A DNA stretch of 64,000 nt, taken from Oenanthe sinensis (lineage: Eukaryota; Streptophyta; Magnoliopsida; Apiales; Apiaceae). The position numbers and the translations under genes are program-made. Where the stretch lies: assembly GCA_028671895.1 (NCBI GenBank), contig JAPMAC010000221.1, positions 806,001-870,000 of the forward strand. The letters are read 5' to 3'. The notes below the pieces were generated by a model. That model saw nothing but the letters and a program-made list of their open reading frames with translations, was not told where the DNA came from and did not search any database. Below, in pieces: positions 36,171 through 47,331 of the stretch. Numbering within the stretch: position 1 is the stretch's first letter; each line of letters opens with the position of its first letter.

Positions 36171-37353
36171 CACCAACAGATACTGGACAGACCCACAGTG
36201 AGATTCTTCATGTTTAATAAAGTCATAAGAAAGACTCACAGTGATAATGGTGTAATGATCCTTTGACTTGAGATCATTATATTTCTATACGAGGATTAAT
36301 ATACTTTGACTACATTAAAAGTTACCTTTGACCGGGTGATGATAAAAGTGGACATCGGGTATATCATGAGTCGTATGAGAAATATGAATGATAGATAAAG
36401 GATTTAACCCTCCTATAATTAGGAGAGATATTATTGGCCTCTTGATTGAGTAAGACTATAAAATGCATGGTCGTGCTCAAATAATGATTTGTTTTCATAG
36501 TCTACTCATTGATCAAGTAAACCCGGATTAAATGTTGTAGAGGATTATATAATATATATGGTTAAATGGATTATATTACACGGAAACATTAATCACAAAA
36601 GGTTTTATCGAATCATGATTTAATTATTGTTTAATTGGGTAGCAATGATGTATTACTAGATACCGCTCACTGTTTATAATTTTATTGGAGAATAAAATTA
36701 TTGCTAATTAAATAATAGCCTATAGGGTCACACACATAGAGCACTTAGAGGAATAGTTAATTTAAATTATAGATTTAAATTAATTGATGATTGTTTGAAT
36801 TTTATTATATTAATTAAGTGAGACTTAATTAATTGAAATAATATAAATTCGAATTTGAAGAGGATTTCTGCCCATAATAATTAAGTATGACTTAATTATT
36901 AATTAAATAATAGAAACACGTTTTATTATTTAATCCTATACCTACATGGATTAGGTTTTGCTGAATAGGCTCGTTAACCAGTCATTATAAATAGATAATG
37001 ATACGTTAAATTGTCATTACGTTTTTGTGAATTAAAACCCTAAAGGCAGCAGCAATAAGAAGGCAGAAATTCGAAATCATCAAAAGGAGGCTAGTACATC
37101 CATTCCGTAATCAAGATCGTGAGACGTTCTTGAAGGTGTTCGTGTGGATACCATAGAGGTGTTTTTCGAGAGGAAAACACAAGTCGTGAAAGCTAGGATC
37201 TCCGTTGAGTTCGTGAAAGTCAAGACCAGAAAATGTATAATTCTGTTTCACCATAATCTGTCAATCTTATACATGATCCTGCGTTAGGGTTCCGAAATTC
37301 TGTTATATTTACGTTAATCCGCTGCGTTTTATGCCTCGGAACCCAACACAGTG

Positions 37354-38150
37354 TTGGTCATTGATGTCAGATATCCATTTGGTTCATCATTGTCATTGAT
37401 AGAATCAACCTTGCATTTAACTTCACCAATAAATATTTTCCCATGATGCATCCTCACTAATGATTGAGATTCTTGCCATAACCCAACACAGTCTCTGTCA
37501 TCATTTGGTTGTACAGACTTCTTCAAACTGTGTAGCATGACCCTGATCTTGTCTTAGTTTTCCAACCATCTCTGTCTTGTAACCGCCTCTTGAAATGATC
37601 TTGAAAATCAACCCCATAGAATCTATAGGTAAGAACCTTAGATTAAGAATTGAGATTCCATCTGAATCTAATGTTACTGTACTCCTAGTTGTCTTTCTGG
37701 CTTAACTTGTAGTCCAGTTCTCAAGTTATTCCAAAGTGTAAAGTTCACTTAGTACATGTTTACCACTACCTTGAGCTATAACATCTTCGATTCAGCTTCT
37801 CGGGTCATTTTGTTTCTGTTCAGAGGTTTCTAACCATGACTTCAATCAAATTTGGTTCCTGGGTCACAAATATAGTGGATTTGCTAACAACTTCTGTTTT
37901 ACCAAATATTATCTTCTTCAGCTCTTTTTCTAGTTTATGGGCCTTTAGCACACAAATAGTTTCTCTAAAGACAATGTGGTCATATCCCTAGGTTTCCTGA
38001 TAGCTATAATCCTATGTTCCAGATGATCTATAATGTTAGCACGAACTTCCTGTAATCTCCCTAGAGAATAAACTTTAAGGCTTTCAACTAAGATGTCAGG
38101 TAATCCAGTTTGTTCTCCTTCACTATTTTAACCCCTAAGATTTTTCTTCC
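37354..38150 (-). pseudogene. Gag-like remnant of element E
   Basis: Minus-strand frames with many stops. One part reads like a copia gag C-terminal helix region, with MTTLSLEKLF followed in another frame by VLKAHKLEKELK, a pattern common in gag before the zinc knuckle. No pol motif was found. Low confidence because frames shift repeatedly. Confidence 0.3.
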
Positions 38151-39067
38151 AAAAAATCAACTCAAATCAACCAAAAACTGTGTCTAAATAATTTCTTCTT
38201 TTCCAGCTTCCAAAATATTAGCGGGATCCTATGGAGTAAATCTTTGAGGAAATTATTACCACTTCTTCTTCAACCTGTTCCATAATTAACTTCATTTGAT
38301 TTTCGTCAGTCGATTTTAATTGACTTCAATACCCGGAAAAATCTTCAACTACTACTTCTTGAGTACCCCTGAATTATTATTTTAAGAAAGATTTATATTT
38401 ATAGAATTTTTAATTTTCTTAAAAAATAAATTAATCAAAAATAAAAATTTTAACAAATTAGTTTTCAAGAATTTTAAATTTTCTGAAAAAATAAATCTAA
38501 AATAAAAATTAAATGGTATGAAACTTTATGTAGACTGCAAATGGTGAGTAACCCTTTCTTTGGTGGCGCCAACTGGTAAGTGGCGCTTAGAATCTAAGTG
38601 TCGTCTTTGTCTTTAGTAGCGCCTTCCCTTCAAGTAGCGCCTAATATGCAAGTGGCGCTAGGCTCATTGATTCCCTAGTGTAGGCGCAACTAAGACACAA
38701 AACTTGACACTTAGTCTTGTTCCAAGCCAGTTGCTGTAAATAAAAAATGAACAAAACAAATATATTTAAATTATAAATATAAATTTACTTAAATTTAAAT
38801 CATAGATTTATTTAAATTAGATTTATAAAATAAATTTATTTAAATTAAGTTTATGAAATAAACTTATTCAAGTTTAAATAATAAACTCGTTTCAATTAAA
38901 ATTTTAAAATAAATCTCTTTAAAAATAAATTTATTAAATAAACTTATTAAAATTTAAATTTATAAAATAAATTTATTTATAAAGTCCTCTAATCCTTTTG
39001 GTCTAAAAAGCTCCGATACCCTGAGCTTCATTGAGCTATGAATCTTGATTTGTATATCAATCAACAA
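38151..39067 (-). other. Non-coding internal region of element E
   Basis: Strongly AT-rich (AAATAAATTTA-like runs at about 38380-38980). A short cluster of GTGGCGC and GTAGCGCC motifs at about 38560-38670 resembles the array in the LTR. Confidence 0.5.
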
Positions 39068-39080
39068 GCTCTGATACCAA
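39068..39080 (-). other. Primer-binding site of element E
   Basis: The minus strand reads TTGGTATCAGAGC, complementary to initiator tRNA-Met, directly beside the LTR end (TGTTAGG at 39082 on the plus strand). Confidence 0.75.
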
Positions 39081-39081
39081 T

Positions 39082-40479
39082 TGTTAGGTCCCGAAGTATC
39101 ATAGAATGGGGTTGAATAAGATACTCACTAAATTAAAAAATTCTTTAGAATCTTTTGTGGATAAATAATTTAGAGTTCGGTTACTGGGTTCGAGTTCATG
39201 ATGTGAATAGTGTTTGGGATATTGAAAAAAGGAACACAAGATTTTTCTAAGAGATATATTCGATATATAAATCTTGAAGGGTTTGCTAAACTCTGGTAAT
39301 AATAACCGGCTATAATTCAAGAATAACAAAGTTCTTGCTTCTACAAAAATATACAAGCCAAATATTATACAATGTTTGTTTAAGGATTTAACTACCGGGA
39401 GTATTTTGTAATGACGCTTAAATTATTACAAGGTTTATCCGACCATTAACAAAATACTCCGGAAAGGAGTAACGGATATAGCTTTGATTTGTTTTGGCTC
39501 ATGTGTATATTCTTGGGCGTGTTCTTCTTTGACAATGTTAATTGAAAGAGACGAACTAGAACTCTCTTAAAAAATTGGCTCTACTACTTTGTGTAGATTT
39601 ATATACCTTCATCAGATACGTGGCTGAATATTAACCAAGTAAAATGATTTAGGCAAATTCCAATGAAAAGTTGAGTGGTTCCAATACAAGAGGTTCCCTT
39701 GTATAGCCTTAGTGACGCCTTGTATAGAAACCAACACCTAAGTGGCGCCTCATAGACTGCTTCTCTTGTGTAAACCTTAGTGGTACCTAGCACATGCCTT
39801 AGTGGCACCTAAGGAGTTAAGTGGTGCCCCATACATGGTTTTGCCGTGTGTAGAGCTTAGTGGCGCATCTTGATATTCTTGTATAGGAACCAACACATAA
39901 GTGGCGCCCCATACATTGTTTACCTTCTATAGGAGCTACTTAATTGCTAGTAGTGCCTCTATACATGGTGTTACCTTGTATAAGAACCACTTAAGTGCTA
40001 AGTGGCGCCTATAAATGGAATTGCCTTGTATAAGAACCACTTAAAGCTAAGTGGCGCCTATACATGGAATTCCCCTGTATAAGAGCCACTTAATTACTTA
40101 GTGGCGCCTATACATGGTATTCTTGTATAGTTGCCTTAGTTAATTTCATGAGTGACACCTACAAGAGTGATTCCCTTATTTGGCTTACTTGAGTGGCACC
40201 TCAATAGTGTAATACAAGTATTTCTTAACTTAGAAATATTTTTGATCTTTAGTGATATTCCCATTTATTTAGTCTCTATTCCACTCTTCTCTGCAATAAA
40301 CTATTTTCTTCTGAATGAATAAGATAATTCTTTTCTTGACGTGTTGACGCTTAGTTCACTAGTTTGGTTCATAAACGATTAACACTGAATCAAAGTCTTT
40401 TATCCTCTGTATAATTCTAGTTGACATTGCTTCAGATGTTTCATTGCTTCGAACATTGACTATCAATAAACACTATACT
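39082..40479 (-). repeat. 5' LTR of element E, cut by element C
   Basis: Matches the LTR at 27230 at both ends of this interval. It carries extra DNA that the other LTR lacks: about 39347-39480, and a motif array at about 39592-40120. It breaks off at 40479, where the LTR of element C begins; the last five bases ATACT should be the target duplication. Confidence 0.7.
39690..40200. repeat. GGCGCC-motif minisatellite in the LTR of element E
   Basis: About ten imperfect units of 40-60 bp with AGTGGCGCCTATACATGG followed by CCTTGTATAAGAACCACTTAA. Within units, TATACATGG and TTGTATA form small inverted repeats. Confidence 0.8.
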
Positions 40480-41611
40480 TGTTAGGAATCAATGTAGCTT
40501 TGATGATAACATTAAAACTTAGAATCATATAATTTTATTTTATTATAACTGATCAATTGATACGAAAATTATAAATATCAATTGATCAGGAAACCATTTA
40601 GCAGTTGACATGTTTATGTGAATCAATTGATAATATGGATGGTAGAATATGTGTACTTAGTCTATTTCAATTGATATGACTTTAGTCGATTGATAATTAT
40701 CTCATCATATATTGGTCATCAATTGAAGTATAACTTAGACTGTCAAATTGTAATTATTTGAAAATAGGAAAATTGCACAAGTGAAGGATGATCAATTGAT
40801 ATGGAATCATCAATGGATAGAAAATCAATTGATGTAAAGTCAAGTCAAAGATTGAAGACCATTAACTGATATAAAGAACCATCGATTGATATATCGATTG
40901 ATAACATCTATCAATCGATAAGTCAACAGCTATTATTAATCGATGGATGTTAAGATTAATTGAAGAAGAATATCAGTTGATGGATACAAGGAAGAATCAA
41001 TTGATATGCTTAACAATAAATTATAAATTGATAGGGACTGCACAAAAAGACAAAATGACAGGAATCTTCACACTAAAGCATAAATATGAAAGACAGTCTA
41101 GATTAACTGTGAAGAATCAGATTGAAGTAATCCTTCCTGAGATGAAGATATTTCTTAAAATAGAAATAAAAAAATAGGAATGATAGTTTAGTAACATTCA
41201 TGGAATAGTTAGTTTTGTTTTACTATTCTCGAGATTGTAAACTCTCTTGTGTTATATAAACAAGAGTGGTAGCATTATTAGAGATATCAATAAAGAGTTA
41301 GAACATCTTTCTGAATCAACTGTTCATCCTTAGAGTACTTTGTAAGAACAGTTGATTTTATTTCTAACTTTATAAAAAGAAGCTAGGTTTTCTTAACCTA
41401 GGTTATTTGAGCAAATATATACACTGATGGAAAAACCAATCCATCAGTAATTTTAATATATCTTGTTCAAATATTTATCTCTGTCATTGTTGTTCATATT
41501 CAAAATTCTCAAACCATTTAAGAAAATAAAAAAAATCTTAAAAGTTGTTATATTTGTATTCTACCTCCACCCCTTCTACAAATATATTGACATTGTTTGT
41601 AGGGAATAACA
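40480..41611 (+). repeat. 5' LTR of element C
   Basis: From TGTTAGGAATCAATGTAGC to GGGAATAACA. It contains a TATA-like region (TTATATAAACAAGAG near 41252) and many ATCAATTGAT-type motifs. The 3' partner lies outside the window. Confidence 0.7.
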
Positions 41612-41630
41612 ATTAGTATAAGAGTAATGC
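41612..41630 (+). other. Degenerate primer-binding site of element C
   Basis: ATTAGTATAAGAGTAATGC at the LTR edge looks like a mutated tRNA-Met site of the TTGGTATCAGAGC type. Confidence 0.5.
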
Positions 41631-41670
41631 TTTCAACATACAGAAATTTTAAGATCAAGAAGAAGTCAAT

Positions 41671-42009
41671 ATGGGCCAAAAGGATCTAGGTGTAAAAATT
41701 TCAGTGTTAGAAAAAGAAGAATATTTTGCATGGAAAGTTAAAATGTACCTGCATCTACTTTCTCTTGACCCTTCCTATGTTAACTGCATAAAGAAAGGTC
41801 CTCATGTTCCCATGAAGCTGGTCACATGTGTAAATCCTGATGGATCTCATGCATTTGACAAACATGTTCCAAAACTCATCACTGAGTTCACTGAAGAGGA
41901 TAAAAAAGAGGTGCTCAAAGATAAAAAGGCCATGAATATTTTGTTCAATGGTCTAGATAAAGATATGTTTGACAATGTAATAAATTGCACTTCATCAAAG
42001 GAGGTATGA
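41671..42009 (+). pseudogene. Gag N-terminus of element C
   Basis: ATG at 41671 and 112 codons (start MGQKDLGVKISVLEKEEYFAW) up to a TGA at 42007-42009. This is the N-terminal part of a SIRE-like gag, with the KMYLHLLSLDPSYVNCI segment typical of the family. Element B interrupts it 34 bases later at TGAAC. The gag then resumes at 59774. Confidence 0.7.
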
Positions 42010-42043
42010 AATACTATTCAGACTCTTTGTGAAGGGACTGAAC

Positions 42044-43591
42044 TGTTAGTAATTCTGCTCTAGAGACAATACTTTTTATATTTTAAGGAAAATATTTATT
42101 ATTAAGGATTATGTTTTATTGATTATTATTTATTTATTATGTTTTATTTACTGCGTAATAAATTGGAAGCATAATAAATGTCCTTGGAATTTTGATACGT
42201 ATTATATATCTTTAAATATGTGACTTAAAAATGAGATTATATGAATAGTATCTTATTCCTAAAATTCCCTAGGCGAGTATTATTATTTATGGACAATAAT
42301 AATGCACAAAAACTAGTATGTTTCTTGACAGATGACCACATCTCATTGGTCATAGGTATGGTGATACTAAAGTCAAGAACATAAGTACATGTCTCAATGC
42401 ATGCCACTGGAATGACCCGCCGTGAGATTTTACATTTTAAATAAGTATCATAAGTAATTCTCACTGTGATAATGGTGTAATGATCCTTAGACCTGAAATT
42501 ATTATATTTCTATACGAGAATTAATATACTTTGATTACATTAAAAGTTACCTATGACCGGGTGATGATAAAAGTGGACATTGGGTATATTATGAATCGTA
42601 TGAGAAATATGAATGATCTAGATGTGATTTAATCCTCATAATTTTAGGAGTGATATTATTGGCCTCTTGTTTGAGTGAGACTATGAAATGCACGGCCGTG
42701 CTCAAATGTTGATTTGATTTTAATACTCTACACATCGATCAAGAAAATAAAGATTAAATTATGAAGAGGATGACATGAGACATGTCTTGAGTTTAATCTA
42801 TAATATCAAGATTAAATGGATTATATTACATGAATCATTATTCAAGAAAGGCTTAATCGAATCACCAATTTATTATTATTACTTGGGTAGCAATGATGTA
42901 TTACAAGATGCCACTCATTGTTTACAATTTTAATTAGATATTAAAATTGTTGCCAACATAATAATAACCTACAGGGTCACACACAAAGAACGTTTGAAGG
43001 AGAAATAATTTTAATTGTGAATTTAAATTAAATAAGTAATTTATTTTATTTATGATATTAATTAAGTATGACTTAATGAATTATATAAATAGAATAAATG
43101 AATTATTTAAACTAATTCCAAAATTAATAATTAATTAATTAAGTGTGACTTAATTAAATAATTTAGAATTTTGGATTAGTATTAATTATAATTGGATTAT
43201 AATTAGAAAACTTATTCCTCTCTCTATATAATCTCTTTATGGGCTGGTTTAATAATGGAGACATATTTTTACTAAAACCCTAGCCGTTTTGAGAAAAAAG
43301 GAAGATAGAGAGAGAGAAGCAGTTTTCGGGTGCAGGTACACATCAATCCTTCATGAAAAGTGTTCGTGTGGATACCGTAGAGCGTAGATCGCGAGAGCGG
43401 GATACGTTTTGATTAAACAAGCTTTGGACCTCCATTAATCTTCCATTAATGAACTGTTAAAGCTTCTAAAGGTATTTATTCTTTATCTCCGAATTAAATC
43501 TTTTGTTTTCGCATGGATCCTGCGGAGGGTTTCGCTATTTTGATTTATTTTTTGCGTTTATTCCGCTGCGTTTGTGCCTCGAAACCCTTCA
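42044..43591 (+). repeat. 5' LTR of element B
   Basis: Starts TGTTAGTAATTCTGCTC and ends GAAACCCTTCA. The next bases, ATGGCATCAGAG, are the primer site (43593 onward). Confidence 0.92.
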
Positions 43592-43893
43592 ATGGCATCA
43601 GAGTTACTTGCAAAACGTTTTAATTCGGTTTTGTGCTTAATAGTTTTTGATATATAAGCATGTATGCGATCTATCATGATTTTGTATTGATACAATATGT
43701 ATATGTTTTTATATATTATGAATATATGATATTCATATGATGTATAATCATGTGATGATTGTATGTATTGATGTATGTATATGATACATATTTGTTCTTA
43801 TTTTGAGAATCGTATTCGATACGAATTCTGAAACGGCTGCCGTAGATTTTCTGAAATCTGTGTCCGTTGTCCGATTTTCGCAAACGATATGTA
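43592..43893 (+). other. First part of the leader of element B
   Basis: Primer site TGGCATCAGAG at 43593, then AT-rich leader that resumes at 52865 after element A. It carries one copy of a leader duplication. Confidence 0.7.
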
Positions 43894-43898
43894 TTTTC

Positions 43899-45452
43899 TG
43901 TTAGTGTAGGTGCCCTAGAGGCAATACAATGTTTCCTTTAATAAACCTTTATGTCATTTGATTATTCAATAAACGTATTTATTATGACTTTAATTACTGC
44001 GATATATTTGTTAGCATAATAAATATCCTTAGAATCATGATACACGTTATATAGTTTAAGTACATGACTTGAATTTGAGATTATATAATATATCATATTC
44101 TTAAATGTCCCTAGTCGAGTATTATTATTATAGGACAATAATAATACATAAATAGACTAGTATGTTGTTTGACAGATAACCATATCTCATTGGTTATAAG
44201 TATGGGGATACTAAAGTCAATGCATAGGTACATGTAGGAGTACATGGTACTGGACAGACCCACAGTGAGATTCTTCATGTTTAATAAAGTCATAAGAAAG
44301 ACTCACAGTGATAATGGTGTAATGATCCTTTGACTTGAGATCATTATATTTCTATACGAAGATTAATATACTCTGACTACATTAAAAGTTACCTTTGACC
44401 GGGTGATGATAAAAGTGGACATCGGGTATATCATGAGTCGTATGAGAAATATGAATGATAGATAAAGGATTTAACCCTCCTATAATTATGAGAGATATTA
44501 TTGGCCTCTTGATTGAGTGAGACTATAAAATGCATGGCCGTGCTCAAATAATGATTTGTTTTTCCATAGTCTACTCATGGATCAAGTAAACCCGGATTAA
44601 ATGTTGAAGAGGATGACTAAACACATGCCTCGAGTTTAATCTATAATATATTTGGTTAAAGGGATTATATTACACGGAAACATTAATCATGAAAGGTTTT
44701 TATCAAATCACGATTTAATTATTGTTTAATTGGGTAGCAATGATGTATTACTAGATACCGCTCATTGTTTATAATTTTATTGGAGAATAAAATTATTGCT
44801 AATTAAATAATAGCCTATAGGGTCACACACATAGAGCATCTAGATGAATAGTTAATTTAAATTATAGATTTAAATTAATTGATGATTGTTTGAATTTTAT
44901 TATATTAATTAAGTGAGACTTAATTAATTGAAATAATATAAATTCGAAGTTGAAGAGGATTTCTGCCCATAATAATTAAGTATGACTTAATTATTAATTA
45001 AATAATAGAAACATGTTTTATTATTTAATCCTATACCTACATGGGTTAGGTTTTACTGCTTAGGCCCGTTTAACCAGTCATTATAAATAGATAATGATAG
45101 GTTAAAAGAGCCACACGTTTTTATATGATAAAACCCTAGAGGCAGAGCAAGAGAGGCAGCAAAGACAGTCATTCGAAATCATCAAAGGAGGCTAGTACAT
45201 CCATCCCGTAATCAAGATCGTGAGACGCTCTTGAAGGTGTTCGTGTGGATATCATAGAGGTGCTTTCGAGAGGAAGACACAAATCGTGATAGCAAGGATC
45301 TCCGTTGAGTTCATTACATTCAAGATCTTAATAGGTATGATTCGTTTATCACCATAATCCGTCAATTCTTATACATGATCCTGCGTTAGGGTTCCGAAAT
45401 TTTTCGTTATATTTACGTTTATTCGCTGCGTTTTATGCCTCGGAACCCTACA
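43899..45452 (+). repeat. 5' LTR of element A
   Basis: From TGTTAGTGTAGGTGCCC to GGAACCCTACA, matching 51306-52859 with very few differences. It should contain the element's promoter; TATAAATAG near 45083 is a possible TATA box. Confidence 0.95.
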
Positions 45453-45453
45453 A

Positions 45454-45465
45454 TGGCATCAGAGC
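45454..45465 (+). other. Primer-binding site of element A
   Basis: TGGCATCAGAGC, one base different from the usual tRNA-Met site TGGTATCAGAGC. It lies one base after the LTR end. Element B has the same variant. Confidence 0.8.
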
Positions 45466-47331
45466 TACGTGTATAAGGGACTGATTTGGTTACGTGTTTT
45501 ATGTATATGATGCATAAGTGCCTGTTTTGCTACTGCCATGATTATGTCATGCTACTGCCATGATTATGCCATGCCTGTTTGCTACTGCCCTTGCTACTGC
45601 CATGTTGCTGCAATGTCATAAACTGTTATGGCATGATGTGTGTAATGCACTGTATGTATATGATACGAGATACAGTCATACGAAGGTCATCGGAAACGTT
45701 CTTAAGCGTTTAAAACAAAACTGCATAAAGATGTAGGTTTGCTGTGAATAGTGATTCTGCAGTGAATAGTGTTTTTCGACGGAGTCAGAATGGGTCGAAT
45801 TTACTCTTTCTGGAAAGGGAAAATTGCCACGAGCAAAAATCACCGCTTTGCCATGACCTATGGTGTTTTTTGGCCATTTGAGATCGTTAAGGGCCTCAAA
45901 AATGCGATTTTCTGTTTATAAATCATGATTTTAAATTTTATGAAATTTTGTGATCATGGCATATGTGATGTATGATGATATGATTAAGTATTCTGAGTTG
46001 TCAGTAATTGTTATATGAGCATGGTGCTGGTTATGGCCTTCAGACCCCTAGATTAATGGTTTTGGTTTTGGTTTTATAAATATGACTTGCATGTCGTTTT
46101 TCTTCGTTCTTGTAATCGTTTAACCTCGAATGTAACTCGAGTCTTCTTATGTAAGTATATTAGATTAGGTTTTCTTGTAATGTTCTTGAAGACTGAAGAA
46201 TGATGCAGGAAGAGGAGAAGGCACTAGTGGATACAAGAAGAATGAAGACATGTAATTGTATTTATGTATTACCACCACCATAGACTGACTTTGATCCTTT
46301 CATTAGCTCGAAAGGATCACATAGGAAAGGGGCCATAACCAAGCACGTTTACATACTGCACTTTACATATTGATGTATGAATGATGCATGCTTTAATTAG
46401 ATTAATCATGTATGTATGTATTAGATACGTCATCCATGCCATGATTGTCATGCTAAACAAGATAAAATCTGTAACGATTTAAGATTTTAAAATCAATAAA
46501 AGATCATGAGATTCTTGTGTTTATAAAATATGGATTTTTAAAACACGGAATTGAATATGAATTTTTGATATCTATAATTGGGATTTTCTGACAAAAGCGG
46601 ATATGCGTATTCGTAAGGCTGATGGGTTTTAAGTGTGACCACTGGTATCCTCCATCTACCTGGGAAATGAACAATTTAAGATGACAATTTGAAGTATTTG
46701 GTTCAAGGAAAAATTGAGGATCTCTTCATGATGTGATCATGATCGTCGTAAATTTTCTAAAACCCTTAACAAAATATTAAGTTTTAATCGGATGTTTTCC
46801 AATGAATGAACACTCATCGAATCCTAGATCGGTTAGGGGAAAGACTGTCAGTGGCAGGGGACTCCTATCTATCGTGGTGAGATGCGACGAATATAAACGG
46901 TTATATTCGGCCGTTGTATCATTGGGTCTAACTTAACTAAGTCGTCATGATAAGGTGAAAATAAACGGTTATATTCAACTATTATGAACTTAGAAGCATG
47001 GAGTTTGGATAAAAGTCTATTAGATAGATAAGATCAATCGTTGTTCACCAAACTATCCAAGAATTATATATGATATAATTGACAACTGTTGTCTACCTAA
47101 ATAATCATTTTTAAGGACTTCCAGTGGTTGACTTTAGATATGACGAAATATGGATCTTGGCTCACTAGAAAGGATTATGGGATATACTTTCCAAATTAAT
47201 AGTAAGGGCTATTAATTTGATAAAAATAGTGGGAGATATATTATGAATATATCATAATCATTTGAACATAATAAATAACTCAGACAATCTAATGTTTATT
47301 TTGTGCTTTTAATCATTGTAGATACCAAGAA
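45466..47331 (+). other. Leader of element A, non-coding
   Basis: About 1.9 kb between primer site and gag ATG. It includes a short repeat region (45520-45610) with four or so TGCTACTGCCATGATTATG-like units. No ORF was recognised. Confidence 0.7.

Larger units (their letters stand above)
29171..36178 (-). mobile_element. Element F, Angela-type Ty1-copia with a replaced 5' end
   Basis: Reads right to left inside solo LTR G, flanked by the duplication GATAC (29166-29170 and 36179-36183). It has a complete 3' LTR (29171-30736), a gag-pol frame (34716-30751) and a leader. Only the first eight bases of a 5' LTR (TGTTGGTG) remain, followed by a GC-rich block in place of the rest of the LTR, the primer site and part of the leader. 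It cannot transpose by itself. Confidence 0.85.
28817..37348 (+). mobile_element. Solo LTR G (Angela type), interrupted by element F
   Basis: LTR parts 28817-29170 and 36184-37348 join to one plus-strand LTR of the same family as element A (it starts TGTTAGTGTAGGTGCCC and ends GGAACCCAACA). The 5-bp duplication CAGTG flanks it at 28812-28816 and 37349-37353. It has no internal region of its own; the coding DNA inside belongs to F. Confidence 0.88.
27230..40479 (-). mobile_element. Element E, non-autonomous Ty1-copia, oldest layer of the nest
   Basis: Two related repeats starting TGTTAGGTC at 27230 and 39082 are the LTRs. The sequence GCTCTGATACCAA at 39068-39080 is a tRNA-Met primer site on the minus strand beside the right-hand LTR, so E reads right to left. 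Its own internal DNA is only about 2 kb once nested insertions are removed, with gag-like traces and no pol. Solo LTR G interrupts the internal part at 28817-37348. Element C interrupts the 5' LTR at 40480, so the rest of that LTR is beyond the window. Confidence 0.7.

Noticed and set aside
36015..36239. Minus-strand frame with a Pro/Arg/Ala-rich product
   Set aside because: It only reads through the GC-rich triple repeat and the flanking LTR, with no start context or homology.
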